Source of the DNA: Hyphomicrobium_B sp001006785
GTDB lineage: Bacteria > Pseudomonadota > Alphaproteobacteria > Rhizobiales > Hyphomicrobiaceae
Assembly: GCF_001006785.1 (NCBI RefSeq)
Contig: NZ_CDHO01000003.1
Location: 1,736,001-1,800,000 of the forward strand
DNA: 64,000 nucleotides
Reading direction: 5' to 3'
Shown here piece after piece: positions 52,847 through 62,412 of this stretch. Numbering within the stretch: the first letter of the stretch is position 1; the number at the start of each line of letters is the position of its first letter. A program made the position numbers and the translations under genes. The notes beneath the pieces were generated by a model. It was not told the DNA's origin. It saw only the letters and a program-made list of their open reading frames with translations, and made no database searches.

Positions 52847-54931
52847 ATGACGAGTTCAGATGGCCCGAAGGGCAGAAGTGGCGCTCAGGGAGGCAGGGGT
52901 GGGGTCCGAGGCGCACGTTGCGTCGCGTTGATCGGACCCTTCGCAAGCGGCAAGACCACTCTTCTCGAAGCAATTCTCGCACGTACCGGCGGCATCTCGC
53001 GAGCCGGCTCCATCGCCGCCAAATCAACGGTCGGCGACAACACCCCCGAAGCCCGTGAACACGCGATGAGCGTCGGCGTTAACGTCGCGGACGTATCGTT
53101 CCTCGAAGACAAATTTACCTTCATCGACTGCCCAGGATCGGTTGAATTCGCCCACGAAGGCGCCCTCGCGCTGCCCGCCTGCGATATGGCGGTCGTGGTG
53201 AGCGAAGCCGATCCGAAACGCGTCGCGGCGCTACAGGTGATCCTGAAGCAGCTGGAAGACGCCAAAATTCCGCATCTCATTTTCCTGAACAAGATCGATG
53301 CGTCGCAAACACCGCTGCGCGACATCATTCCGGGGTTGCAGCCCGCGAGTTCAAAACCGCTCGTCCTTCGCCAGATTCCGATCTGGGAAAACGGCATCGC
53401 GACCGGCTTCGTCGATCTGGCGTCCGAGCGCGCCTACGTCTATCGCGAGCACGCCGAGAGCAAGATCATCGAACTGCCGTCGGCTGTGGCGGCGCGCGAG
53501 AAGGAAGCCCGCTTCGAGATGCTCGAGAAACTCGCCGACTACGACGACGAGCTGATGGAGCAGCTGCTTGCTGACATTCCCCCGCCCAACGACCGCGTGT
53601 TTGACGATCTGGCGAAGGAATTCAAGGACGGCATGATCTGCCCGGTGCTGCTGGGTTCGGCGCAGGAAGGGCATGGCATCATGCGCCTGATGAAGGCGCT
53701 CCGGCACGAATGCCCGTTCGTCGAAGACACCGCACGGAGGCACAAGCTCGAAAACGTCAAGTCGGCGGCCTACGTCTTCAAAAGCCTACATACCAAGTCG
53801 GGCGGCAAGCTGTCGTTTGCCCGCGTTCTCGCCGGAGACATTCCGGATAACGCCACGGTGACAGGCGGCGATGGCCAGGAAGTTCGCGTCGCCGGCATAT
53901 TCACGATCCGCGGCGAAGAAACGGTGAAGTGCAGCGGCGCCAAGGCTGGCGATACCGTCGCGCTGGGACGCCTCGACGCCATTCATTCCGGCGAGACGAT
54001 CGGTGTCGGCAAATCGGCGGTGACGCAAATCCCGGTTCCGAAACCGGCGCAAGCCGTCCTCGCCATTGGCCTCGGTCTCAAGGATCGCAAGGATGAAGTT
54101 AAGCTGTCCTCCGCTGCCGCTAAGCTCGTCGACGAGGACCCCTCACTGACGCTCGAGCACAACGCCGACATGCATCAGATCCTGCTGCATGGGCAGGGCG
54201 AGATGCACCTGCGCGTCGCGCTGGAACGACTGCTGCGCAAGTACGGCATCGAAGTCGTGCGCGAAAAGCGGCGCGTCGGCTACAAGGAGACCATACGCTC
54301 GGCAACCGAAATTCGCGGCCGGCACAAAAAGCAATCCGGCGGTCATGGGCAGTTCGGCGACGTCAAGCTCGACATCAAGCCGCTGCCGCGCTCAGCCGGC
54401 GTCACGTTCTCGGAAACGATCACCGGCGGCGCAATTCCGCGCAACTTCATTCCGTCGGTCGAGATCGGCGTGCGCGATTATTTGACGGAAGGCCCGCTCG
54501 GCTTCCCCGTCGTCGACGTCGCCGTGACGCTGACCGATGGCTCGTACCATACGGTCGACTCGTCCGACATGGCGTTCCGGCAGGCCGGTCGCCTCGCGAT
54601 GTCGGAAGGCATGCCGAAGTGCAATCCCGTTTTGCTCGAGCCTGTCATGGCGGTGTCGATTGCGGTGCCTTCTGAAGCGAACGCACGCATCAACGGCATC
54701 ATCTCGCAACGGCGCGGGCAGATCCTTGGGTTCGACGCGCGTTCGGGATGGCCGGGTTGGGACGTGATCGAAGCGCATATTCCGGAAGCGGAGATGGATA
54801 ATTTGATTATCGATCTACGATCCGCAACCGCTGGCGTCGGCTCGTTCACGTTCGGCTTCGATCACCTGGCGGAAGTGTCGGGCAGATTGAAAGACCAGGT
54901 GCTGAGCGCCAACCGTGCAGCAGCGGAATAG
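52847..54931 (+). CDS. elongation factor G-like translational GTPase (non-canonical)
   Basis: 694 residues from the ATG at 52847, with GGAG six bases upstream. EF-G domain order is kept through domain IV-V (TEIRGRHKKQSGGHGQFGDV and ISQRRGQILGFDARSGWPGW). The G domain is changed: the P-loop is GPFASGKTT (residues 30-38; canonical AHVDAGKTT), and G3 is DCPGSVEF (94-101) where EF-G has DTPGHVDF, so the catalytic His is Ser. G4 NKID is kept. The canonical fusA is not in this window. It may be a second EF-G variant with another job. Confidence 0.92.
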   Translation: MTSSDGPKGRSGAQGGRGGVRGARCVALIGPFASGKTTLLEAILARTGGISRAGSIAAKSTVGDNTPEAREHAMSVGVNVADVSFLEDKFTFIDCPGSVEFAHEGALALPACDMAVVVSEADPKRVAALQVILKQLEDAKIPHLIFLNKIDASQTPLRDIIPGLQPASSKPLVLRQIPIWENGIATGFVDLASERAYVYREHAESKIIELPSAVAAREKEARFEMLEKLADYDDELMEQLLADIPPPNDRVFDDLAKEFKDGMICPVLLGSAQEGHGIMRLMKALRHECPFVEDTARRHKLENVKSAAYVFKSLHTKSGGKLSFARVLAGDIPDNATVTGGDGQEVRVAGIFTIRGEETVKCSGAKAGDTVALGRLDAIHSGETIGVGKSAVTQIPVPKPAQAVLAIGLGLKDRKDEVKLSSAAAKLVDEDPSLTLEHNADMHQILLHGQGEMHLRVALERLLRKYGIEVVREKRRVGYKETIRSATEIRGRHKKQSGGHGQFGDVKLDIKPLPRSAGVTFSETITGGAIPRNFIPSVEIGVRDYLTEGPLGFPVVDVAVTLTDGSYHTVDSSDMAFRQAGRLAMSEGMPKCNPVLLEPVMAVSIAVPSEANARINGIISQRRGQILGFDARSGWPGWDVIEAHIPEAEMDNLIIDLRSATAGVGSFTFGFDHLAEVSGRLKDQVLSANRAAAE

Positions 54932-54972
54932 CGCCGGGAGGAAGCCGGAAGGAAAACGCGAGACCAGATGCG

Positions 54973-55001
54973 GAAAGGGTGGCATTCGCCACCCTTTTTT
55001 G
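54973..55001 (+). terminator. rho-independent terminator after the EF-G-like gene
   Basis: A stem AAAGGGTGGC / GCCACCCTTT with an ATTC loop is followed by more T's and G. It sits between the convergent EF-G-like and fdsD genes, and may serve both, more strongly on the plus strand. Confidence 0.88.
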
Positions 55002-55013
55002 TGAAGTCCGAAC

Positions 55014-55295
55014 TTACGATGCCGGCGTGCCGGCTTTGGGCTTGGCCTGCGGAGTGGATGGAGCAGGCTTTGGGGGAGATTTCGGACCGTTGAAATAATC
55101 CTTCATCGTCTCGATGAAGAGCGGCGACAGTCCTTCAGCGCCATCGTCGATGATCGTCTTCATCTGGTCGCGCATGCGCGGATCCCAAAACGTATGGATG
55201 TGCCGCGCGATGCTCTCCGTTGCTTCGGTTTTCGGATAGGGGGACCAGAAATCCGTGATCTGGTTGGCCATCTGAATCAGAACTTCTTTATCCAT
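55014..55295 (-). CDS. fdsD: formate dehydrogenase delta subunit
   Basis: 93 residues. The pattern LIQMANQITDFWSPYP, then IARHIHTFWDPRMRDQM and PLFIETMKDYF is typical of FdsD. A Pro/Lys tail ends it. FdsD is a small subunit needed for a fully active soluble NAD-dependent formate dehydrogenase. Last gene of the fds operon, 41 bases after fdhD. Confidence 0.93.
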   Translation of the reverse strand: MDKEVLIQMANQITDFWSPYPKTEATESIARHIHTFWDPRMRDQMKTIIDDGAEGLSPLFIETMKDYFNGPKSPPKPAPSTPQAKPKAGTPAS

Positions 55296-55336
55296 CTTCC
55301 CTACCGAATTGAATTTGCGACCAGCACTGCGCTGCG

Positions 55337-56155
55337 TCAGGAGTTAAAGACAACAGGCTTCCCCTTGGCGAGCGCCGCCAGGAAAAGATTCGATTTGCGC
55401 GCAAGCTCGAGCGCCAGCGATGTCGGGGCGGAAACGGTCACGAGCGCGCCGATGCCCGCCGTTACGGTTTTCTGCACGAGTTCGAAGCTGCATCGGCTCG
55501 TCATCAAGACGAAGCCGTCGCGCACGTCGAGATCATTGCGCACCAGCGCTCCGATCAGCTTATCGAGCGCGTTGTGGCGTCCGACATCCTCACGCACGAG
55601 CCGGATTTCTCCGTCGCGCGAAACCCACGCCGCGCCATGCACCGAACGATTGTGCTGGTTCATCGGCTGATGCTGGAAGAGGTTCGCTGCCGCCCGCTCG
55701 ATGGCGTCGGACGAAGGCGCCCAGGTCCGATCGAGAAAAGGCAACGGCCGAACGGCCGACGCGATATCTTCGATGCCGCATAGTCCGCAGCCGGTTCGGC
55801 CTTCAATCGAACGGCGCGCGAGACGCGACACTTCAAGAGCCGTTTCGGGAACCGCCACGTCGATGGTGATGCCTTCGTCGCCCGGCATCTCGAGCGCGCC
55901 GCGAATTTCTTTCGGGTCCTTGAGAATACCTTCGCCGATCAGAAATCCGAACGCGAAGTCGCGTAGATCCGAAGGCGTCGCCATCATGACGGTGTAGGGC
56001 TCGGAATTGATCTGCAAGGCGACCGGCGTCTCTTGCGGCAGTTGCCAAGTGACCGGCTGCGCCGCCCCGGCGACGACGGTCTCGCCCAAGGCGGGGTACG
56101 AGCAAAGAGACTCGTTCCCGCCCTGTCGAGAAATCACGTTCGCCATGACGCCCAT
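55337..56155 (-). CDS. fdhD: formate dehydrogenase accessory sulfurtransferase FdhD
   Basis: 272 residues; an ATG three codons later is also possible. The family's key Cys pair is in GRTGCGLCGIEDIASAV. Other motifs are DFAFGFLIGEGIL, VHGAAWVSRDGEI, REDVGRHNALDKLIGAL and TSRCSFELVQK. FdhD passes sulfur from a cysteine desulfurase to the molybdenum cofactor before insertion into the alpha subunit. In the fds operon between fdsA and fdsD; also called fdsC. Confidence 0.95.
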   Translation of the reverse strand: MGVMANVISRQGGNESLCSYPALGETVVAGAAQPVTWQLPQETPVALQINSEPYTVMMATPSDLRDFAFGFLIGEGILKDPKEIRGALEMPGDEGITIDVAVPETALEVSRLARRSIEGRTGCGLCGIEDIASAVRPLPFLDRTWAPSSDAIERAAANLFQHQPMNQHNRSVHGAAWVSRDGEIRLVREDVGRHNALDKLIGALVRNDLDVRDGFVLMTSRCSFELVQKTVTAGIGALVTVSAPTSLALELARKSNLFLAALAKGKPVVFNS

Positions 56156-56185
56156 TGCAGATGATTTCGAGGCAGAGCCGCGGAA

Positions 56186-59104
56186 TTACTCCGCCGGCTC
56201 CAGCTTCTTCTCCGTGCTGATACGCTTGCTTTCCACGTTGCGGACGTTCCACTCGGACTGCCAATCGGATGGCTGGTTCGACGGCATCACCTGCACCGCA
56301 GTCACCTTGTATTCCGGGCAGTTGGTTGCCCAGTCGGACGCGCTGGTCGTGATCAGGTTCGCGCCCGTGCCCGGATGATGGAAGGTCGTGTAAACGACGC
56401 CTTGCGGCATGCGATCGGAGATCTTCACGCGGATGGTCGTCGCGCCCGCGCGGCTGGTCAGGGAGACGATCTGCTCGTCCTTGAGGCCGCGAATCTCCGC
56501 ATCGTACGGGTGCATCTCGAGAACGTCCTCGGGATGCCATGCCATGTTGTCCGTGCGCCGCGTCTGCGCGCCGACGTTATAATGCGAGAGGATACGGCCC
56601 GTCGTGAGAATGAGCGGGAACGTGTTGCTCGCCTTTTCATCGGTCGCCATGTACGCGGTCAGCATGAAGCGGCCCTTGCCACGGACGAACTCTTCCGTGT
56701 GCATGATCGGTGTGCCGGTCGGATGCTGATCGTTGCACGGCCACTGGATCGAACCGAGTTCGTCCAGACGGTCGTACGAAATACCGGAGAACGTCGGCGT
56801 CGTCCGCGCGATCTCATCCATGACCTCCGAGGCGGTCGCGTAGTACATCGGGAAGCCCATCGCGGTCCCGAGCTGCGCGACGATGGCCCACTCCGGCATG
56901 CCCTGCTTCTCTTGGAACACCTTGCGCACGCGATTGACGCGCCGCTCGGCGTTGACGAACGTGCCGTCCTTTTCAAGGAACGACGTGCCCGGCAGGAAGA
57001 CGTGCGCGAACGCGGCCGTCTCGTTCAGGAACAAGTCCTGCACGACGACGATGTCCATCGCTCTGAGAGCGGCCTCGACGTGATGCGTGTCGGGGTCGGA
57101 CTGCGCGATGTCTTCGCCGTGGATGAACATGCCGCGATACGATCCATCGAGCGCCGCATCGAACATGTTCGGAATGCGGAGGCCCGGCTCCGGATCGAGG
57201 TCGCGGTTCCATTCCTTCTTATAGATATCGCGCACTTCCTGGTTGGAGACGTGGCGGTATCCGGGGAACTCGTGCGGCGCGGAGCCCATATCGGACGAGC
57301 CCTGCACGTTGTTCTGACCGCGCAGCGGGTTCACGCCCACGCCTTCGCGGCCGAGGTTGCCCGTCGCCATAGCGAGGTTCGCCAACGCCATGACCGTCGT
57401 CGAGCCCTGCGTGTGTTCCGTGACGCCGAGACCGTAGTAGATCGCGGCGTTGCCGCCGGTCGCGTAAAGGCGCGCAGCCTCGCGGATCAACTGTGCCGGA
57501 ACGCGGGTGATGTGCTCGACCGCCTCAGGCGAATGCTGCGGCTGACGGATGAACTCTTCCCAGCGATGGAAATCGGTCTTCTCGCAACGACGATTGACGA
57601 ACTTCCGGTCGATCAGGTTTTCGGTCGCGATCACGTGACCGATGGCGTTGGCCACCGCGACGTTGGTGCCGGGCATCAGCTGCAAATGATAGTCGGCCTT
57701 GACGTGCGGAGAGTCCACGAGCTCGACTTTGCGCGGATCGATGACGATCAGCTTGGCGCCCTCGCGGATGCGCTTCTTCATGCGCGAACCAAAGACGGGA
57801 TGCGCGTCGGTCGGGTTGCAACCGATGACGAGCATGACGTCGGTCTTGTCGGTGCTCTTGAAGTCCTGCGTGCCGGCGGCTTCGCCGAACGCGACCTTCA
57901 AGCCGAAGCCGGTCGGCGAGTGGCAGACGCGCGCGCACGTGTCGACGTTGTTGTTGTTGAACGCGCCGCGAACGAGCTTCTGCACGGAGTAGATTTCTTC
58001 GAGCGTAGTCCGCGAAGACGTAACTGCGCCGATCGACTTGCGGCCGTACTTGGCCTGCGTTTCCATGAAACGCTTCGCGGCATAATTGATCGCTTCGTCG
58101 AACGTCACGACCTGCCACGGATCGGTGATCTTCTCGCGGATCATCGGCGTCAGCATGCGATCCTTGTGCGTCGCATAGCTGAACGCGAAGCGGCCCTTGA
58201 CGCAGGAATGACCTTCGTTGGCGCCGCCATCCTTGTACGGCACCATGCGAACGAGTTCTTCGCCGCGCATCTCTGCCTTGAACGAACATCCGACGCCGCA
58301 ATACGCGCACGTCGTGACGATCGAATGCTCGGGCTGGCCGATGTCGACCACCGACTTCTCGATGAGCGTCGCGGTCGGGCAAGCCTGTACGCAGGCGCCG
58401 CACGAAACGCATTCCGACGCCAGGAACTGCTCGTCCATGCCGGCCGAGACGTGCGAAGCAAAGCCGCGTCCGTCGATCGTCAGCGCGAACGTGCCCTGAA
58501 CTTCTTCGCAAGCGCGGACGCAGCGTGAGCAGACGATGCACTTCGACGGCTGGAACTGGAAGTAAGGGTTCGAAACGTCCGTCTGTTTGAAGCGATCGTT
58601 CGCCGAGCCGTCGGCGCGCTTCGCGAACACGTGGTTCTCGCCGTCGTAACCGTAGCGCACTTCGCGCAGACCGACCGCTCCGGCCATGTCCTGCAATTCG
58701 CAGTCGCCGTTCGCGGCGCAGGTGAGGCAGTCGAGCGGGTGGTCGGAGATATAAAGCTCCATCACGCCGCGGCGCAGCTTCGCCAGACGTTGGTTCTGGG
58801 TCGCAACCTTGATGCCCGGCGCAACCGGGGTCGTGCACGATGCGGGCGTTCCGCGGCGGCCTTCAATCTCGCAAAGGCAGAGCCGGCACGAGCCGAACGG
58901 ATCAAGACTATCGGTGGCGCACAGCTTCGGGATCTGAATGCCGAGCTGCATCGCGGCGTTCATGATCGACGTTCCTTCCGGAACGGTGACCTCAAGCCCG
59001 TCGATCTCGAGCGTGACCATCTTGGTCGTCTCATGAACTTCCGGGGTCTTGGTGCCGTAGTCCGTCTCTTTGATGAGCGTCATCGGCTTAACATGCTGGT
59101 TCAT
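56186..59104 (-). CDS. fdsA: NAD-dependent formate dehydrogenase, alpha (molybdenum) subunit
   Basis: 972 residues. NuoG-like N-terminus: 2Fe-2S site (PKLCATD, SCRLCLCE, ASC), a further CxxCxxxGxC site at CLTCAANGDC, then two 4Fe-4S groups CIVCSRCVRAC and CVSCGACVQACP. The catalytic part begins with CAYCGVGC and has the Mo-ligand Cys-His in DTCARVCHSPTG. It oxidises formate to CO2 and passes electrons to FdsB. Preceded by fdsB by 35 bases. No twin-arginine signal, so the complex is cytoplasmic. Confidence 0.97.
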   Translation of the reverse strand: MNQHVKPMTLIKETDYGTKTPEVHETTKMVTLEIDGLEVTVPEGTSIMNAAMQLGIQIPKLCATDSLDPFGSCRLCLCEIEGRRGTPASCTTPVAPGIKVATQNQRLAKLRRGVMELYISDHPLDCLTCAANGDCELQDMAGAVGLREVRYGYDGENHVFAKRADGSANDRFKQTDVSNPYFQFQPSKCIVCSRCVRACEEVQGTFALTIDGRGFASHVSAGMDEQFLASECVSCGACVQACPTATLIEKSVVDIGQPEHSIVTTCAYCGVGCSFKAEMRGEELVRMVPYKDGGANEGHSCVKGRFAFSYATHKDRMLTPMIREKITDPWQVVTFDEAINYAAKRFMETQAKYGRKSIGAVTSSRTTLEEIYSVQKLVRGAFNNNNVDTCARVCHSPTGFGLKVAFGEAAGTQDFKSTDKTDVMLVIGCNPTDAHPVFGSRMKKRIREGAKLIVIDPRKVELVDSPHVKADYHLQLMPGTNVAVANAIGHVIATENLIDRKFVNRRCEKTDFHRWEEFIRQPQHSPEAVEHITRVPAQLIREAARLYATGGNAAIYYGLGVTEHTQGSTTVMALANLAMATGNLGREGVGVNPLRGQNNVQGSSDMGSAPHEFPGYRHVSNQEVRDIYKKEWNRDLDPEPGLRIPNMFDAALDGSYRGMFIHGEDIAQSDPDTHHVEAALRAMDIVVVQDLFLNETAAFAHVFLPGTSFLEKDGTFVNAERRVNRVRKVFQEKQGMPEWAIVAQLGTAMGFPMYYATASEVMDEIARTTPTFSGISYDRLDELGSIQWPCNDQHPTGTPIMHTEEFVRGKGRFMLTAYMATDEKASNTFPLILTTGRILSHYNVGAQTRRTDNMAWHPEDVLEMHPYDAEIRGLKDEQIVSLTSRAGATTIRVKISDRMPQGVVYTTFHHPGTGANLITTSASDWATNCPEYKVTAVQVMPSNQPSDWQSEWNVRNVESKRISTEKKLEPAE

Positions 59105-59139
59105 AATCCGTCCTCATGGAGGTCGTTGAAGCTGAGCGT

Positions 59140-60705
59140 TTATTCTGCTGCGTCGGCTAGAAATTTATTCGGCGCCGGCTTGTGAAAATCTTCCGGAAAA
59201 CCGCGCAGAGCGCTTCTCACGGGATAAGGCGTGAGGCCGCCGAGCGCGCAGAGAGATCCGTCCGTCATCGTTTCGCAAAGGTCTTCGAGAAGCTCGATGT
59301 TCCGCTCGCGATCGACGTCCGCGATGATGCGATCCATCACCTCGACGCCGCGTGTCGAACCGATGCGGCATGGCGTGCACTTACCGCAGCTTTCGATAGC
59401 GCAGAATTCCATCGCGAAGCGGGCCATTTTTGCCATGTCGACGGTGTCGTCGAACACGACCAAACCGCCGTGGCCGACCATCGCGTCGACCTTCGCGAAT
59501 TCCTCGTAATCCATCGGCACGTCGAACTTCGACTCCGGCAGATACGCGCCGAGCGGTCCGCCGATCTGCACCGCGCGCACGGGCCGGCCGCTGTAGGTGC
59601 CGCCGCCCCAGTCCTCGATCAGCTGTCGTGTCGTGACGCCAAACGCTTTCTCGACCAGACCGCCCTGCTTGATGTTGCCGGTGATCTGGAACGCCAGCGT
59701 TCCGCGCGAGCGGCCGATGCCGTAATTCTTGTAGAACTCGCCGCCCTTCGCGAGAATGATCGGGACGGCAGCGAAGCTCATGACGTTGTTGATGATCGTC
59801 GGCTTGCCGAACAGACCCTCGATCGCAGGGATTGGCGGCTTGTAGCGCACGAGACCGCGCTTGCCTTCGAGGCTTTCGAGCATCGACGTTTCTTCGCCGC
59901 AGACGTAAGCACCAGCGCCCATGCGCACGAAGAGGTCGAACGAATATCCCGAGCCCTGGATGTTATCGCCGAGCCAATTCGCTGCGCGCGCGATTTCGAT
60001 CGCCTGCCGCAGGTTATGGACCGAATGCGGATATTCCGAGCGGACGTAGATATAGCCTTTGGTGGCGCCACCCGCGACGGCCGCGATCGTCATGCCTTCG
60101 ATGAGGCAGAAAGGATCGCCTTCCATCAGCATGCGGTCGGCGAACGTGCCGCTATCGCCTTCGTCGGCGTTGCAAGCGACGTACTTTTGATCAGCCGCAA
60201 GGTCGTGGACGGTTTTCCACTTTATGCCTGTCGGGAAGCCTGCGCCGCCGCGACCGCGCAGACCCGAGGTCGTCACTTCGGTAACGATGTCGATCGGCTT
60301 CATCGCGAGGGCCTTGGTCAGGCCGTCGTAGCCGCCGTGCTTGCGATAATCTTCGATCGAGAAAGGATCGGTGATGCCGCAACGCGCGAACGTCAACCGT
60401 TCCTGATTCTTGAAGTAGGGAATCTCTTCCGTCAGCCCGTGGCCGAGCTTGTGGTCTTTGCCGTCGAGAAAACCGGAATCGAAAAGGCTCGGAACGTCCT
60501 TCACGCTCACAGGTCCATAGGCGACACGGCCTTTGGGCGTCTCGACTTCGACGAGCGGCTCAAGATAAAGCATGCCGCGCGATCCGTTGCGGACCACGCG
60601 AACGTCGAGCTTGCGCTTGCTGGCTTCGTTGATGATGGCGTCTGCGACTTCGTCAGCGCCCATCGAGAGGGCGGCGGCGTCCAGGGGAACGAATACCGTG
60701 GTCAT
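59140..60705 (-). CDS. fdsB: NAD-dependent formate dehydrogenase, beta (diaphorase) subunit
   Basis: 521 residues. An N-terminal thioredoxin-like region (about 1-130) is fused to a NuoF-like part: FMN site GLRGRGGAGFPTGIKW, NAD site MGAGAYVCGEETSMLESLEG and 4Fe-4S site ESCGKCTPCR. It delivers electrons from the iron-sulfur chain to NAD. Its start overlaps the fdsG stop by four bases. Confidence 0.97.
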   Translation of the reverse strand: MTTVFVPLDAAALSMGADEVADAIINEASKRKLDVRVVRNGSRGMLYLEPLVEVETPKGRVAYGPVSVKDVPSLFDSGFLDGKDHKLGHGLTEEIPYFKNQERLTFARCGITDPFSIEDYRKHGGYDGLTKALAMKPIDIVTEVTTSGLRGRGGAGFPTGIKWKTVHDLAADQKYVACNADEGDSGTFADRMLMEGDPFCLIEGMTIAAVAGGATKGYIYVRSEYPHSVHNLRQAIEIARAANWLGDNIQGSGYSFDLFVRMGAGAYVCGEETSMLESLEGKRGLVRYKPPIPAIEGLFGKPTIINNVMSFAAVPIILAKGGEFYKNYGIGRSRGTLAFQITGNIKQGGLVEKAFGVTTRQLIEDWGGGTYSGRPVRAVQIGGPLGAYLPESKFDVPMDYEEFAKVDAMVGHGGLVVFDDTVDMAKMARFAMEFCAIESCGKCTPCRIGSTRGVEVMDRIIADVDRERNIELLEDLCETMTDGSLCALGGLTPYPVRSALRGFPEDFHKPAPNKFLADAAE

Positions 60706-61232
60706 TCCGCGGCCTCCTTCTCAAGGCCGGCGATGATTTCATCAAACCGTTTGGGATCGACCCTGCCGTATAGTTTCTCTCCCACCATAACGGCCGGCGA
60801 GAGAGCGCAGTTCCCAAGGCAGAAGACCTGCTCGATCGTAACCGCGCCGTCAGCCGTGGTGCCTCCGAGCGGCACGTTCAGCTTGGATTCGGCATGCTGG
60901 CAAAGCTCATCCGTTCCCATCGACTGACAGGCCTCGGCGCGGCAGATCTTGACGACATGCTTGCCGACCGGATGCCGATGAAATTCGTGGTAAAAGGTCA
61001 GGACGCCATAGATTTCGGCGCGCGAGCGATTGAGCGCCTTGGCGATGATCGGGAGCGTCTCTTCCGGGACATAGCCCAGGTCGTGCTGCATCTCGTGGAA
61101 GATCTCGAGAAGCTCGTCAGGCTTATTGCCATGACGCGCACAAATAGCCGCCGCCGCGATCTGCACGGGCGTCGTAGGTGTAATTTCGGGCTTGGTATCG
61201 CCCTTTGGTGAACGTCCAACTTTTTTCGCCAT
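60702..61232 (-). CDS. fdsG: NAD-dependent formate dehydrogenase, gamma subunit
   Basis: 176 residues, NuoE-like. The 2Fe-2S Cys are in CRAEACQSMG (first pair) and VFCLGNCALSPAVMV. GYVPEETLPIIAKALNRSRA and VLTFYHEF are typical. The start has GAGGAAGC upstream. First gene of fdsG-fdsB-fdsA-fdhD-fdsD. Confidence 0.96.
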   Translation of the reverse strand: MAKKVGRSPKGDTKPEITPTTPVQIAAAAICARHGNKPDELLEIFHEMQHDLGYVPEETLPIIAKALNRSRAEIYGVLTFYHEFHRHPVGKHVVKICRAEACQSMGTDELCQHAESKLNVPLGGTTADGAVTIEQVFCLGNCALSPAVMVGEKLYGRVDPKRFDEIIAGLEKEAAE

Positions 61233-61411
61233 GTGGCGCGCTTCCTCGCACGGCCCCCGACGGCAATTCTAGGCCGAACTTGTTATTTAGATGCGCACTT
61301 GCCGCGATTTTTCTAGTCTTTTATTTTGCGGGCCCAATCAAATCGGTATCTCCGATCCGGTCATTGACGTCGTCAATGCTGCAATGCGAAAACTAATGGT
61401 AGGCTCACAGT

Positions 61412-62347
61412 TTAAGTATTTTTCTGGTTTGCCATCTGCACCGCAGAAATCCCATGCGTCGAAAAGGACGCGGCCGCTTCGCGGAAAGCGCGGATAAGCG
61501 GAGCAACCGGATCGCGGTCGGCGGTGATCATACCGACGCTTTGCGCGACATTGGGCGACGTCAGCGAAATGGCCTGCACGTCCGGATCCTCTCCGAAAAT
61601 GCCGACGATATATTCCGGCATGATGCTCGCGAGACCCATCAATTTGACGCTCGAATAGAGGTTAACGACCGAATTCGTCTCTAACGCCGGGTTCGGACGA
61701 CTCTCCGCGATCTTGAAAGCCCGGTCGATGATCCGCCTGTTCTGCATGTTCGAGGTCGGAAGGCCGAGCGGCAGCTCCGCCGCTTGGCGCCAGGTGACCG
61801 ATTGCTCCTTCGCAAGAGCATGCCCGGCCGGAACGAAAAGGCTGTAGCGCTCGGTATAAAGCGGGGTCGCCATCAGGCCATTGATAGGCTCATTATCGAG
61901 ATAAGTGATACCCGCATCGAGCGAATAGTCGTCGAGGCCCCGTAGGATTTCCTCGGAGCTCATCGACATCACGGTGAAGTCGATATGCGGGTGCAACTTT
62001 CTGACCGCCTGGGTCAGGTAGGGGATCATCGGCAGCGCCGAGGGAATGGCGCCTAACGCCAGCCTTCCGGTCAGCCCGAAATCGCTGGTCGCGAGATGCG
62101 CCAGCTCTTGGTGCATCGACGCCCAGTTGTTCAGGATGAGCTGCGCCCACTTCAGAACGCGGGCGCCTTCCTGCGTCAGCCCCTGATACCGCTGACCGCG
62201 CTCGACGATCGGAACGCCGAGTTCAAGCTCGAGCTGCCGGATGCGGCCCGAGAGCGTTGGCTGCGTGACGTGACAGGCATTCGCGGCGCGCGTGAAATGC
62301 TTTTCACGCGCCAGCGCGACGAGATACTGAAGCTGACGGATATCCAT
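61412..62347 (-). CDS. LysR-family regulator, probable activator of the fds operon
   Basis: 311 residues. Winged helix-turn-helix: MDIRQLQYLVALAREKHFTR, then AANACHVTQPTLSGRIRQLE. The remaining part is a LysR substrate domain. It lies 180 bases upstream of fdsG on the same strand, a position also seen for FdsR-type regulators. A LysR binding motif is not obvious; the target and effector are inferred from position. Confidence 0.88.
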   Translation of the reverse strand: MDIRQLQYLVALAREKHFTRAANACHVTQPTLSGRIRQLELELGVPIVERGQRYQGLTQEGARVLKWAQLILNNWASMHQELAHLATSDFGLTGRLALGAIPSALPMIPYLTQAVRKLHPHIDFTVMSMSSEEILRGLDDYSLDAGITYLDNEPINGLMATPLYTERYSLFVPAGHALAKEQSVTWRQAAELPLGLPTSNMQNRRIIDRAFKIAESRPNPALETNSVVNLYSSVKLMGLASIMPEYIVGIFGEDPDVQAISLTSPNVAQSVGMITADRDPVAPLIRAFREAAASFSTHGISAVQMANQKNT

Positions 62348-62412
62348 AAACGCTCTCTGCGGCGAGAGCGGTAATCTTCAATGTTTCCCTAGCGGAAAGC
62401 AATGGCGCGGTT

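Noticed and set aside
56375..58528. A 717-codon open frame on the plus strand opposite fdsA
   Set aside because: It is fully antisense to a well-conserved gene. Its Arg/Asp/His-rich content is what third-position G+C bias produces on the reverse strand.
59182..60927. A 581-codon open frame opposite fdsB and fdsG
   Set aside because: Antisense shadow of two certain genes, with no recognisable domain or ribosome site.
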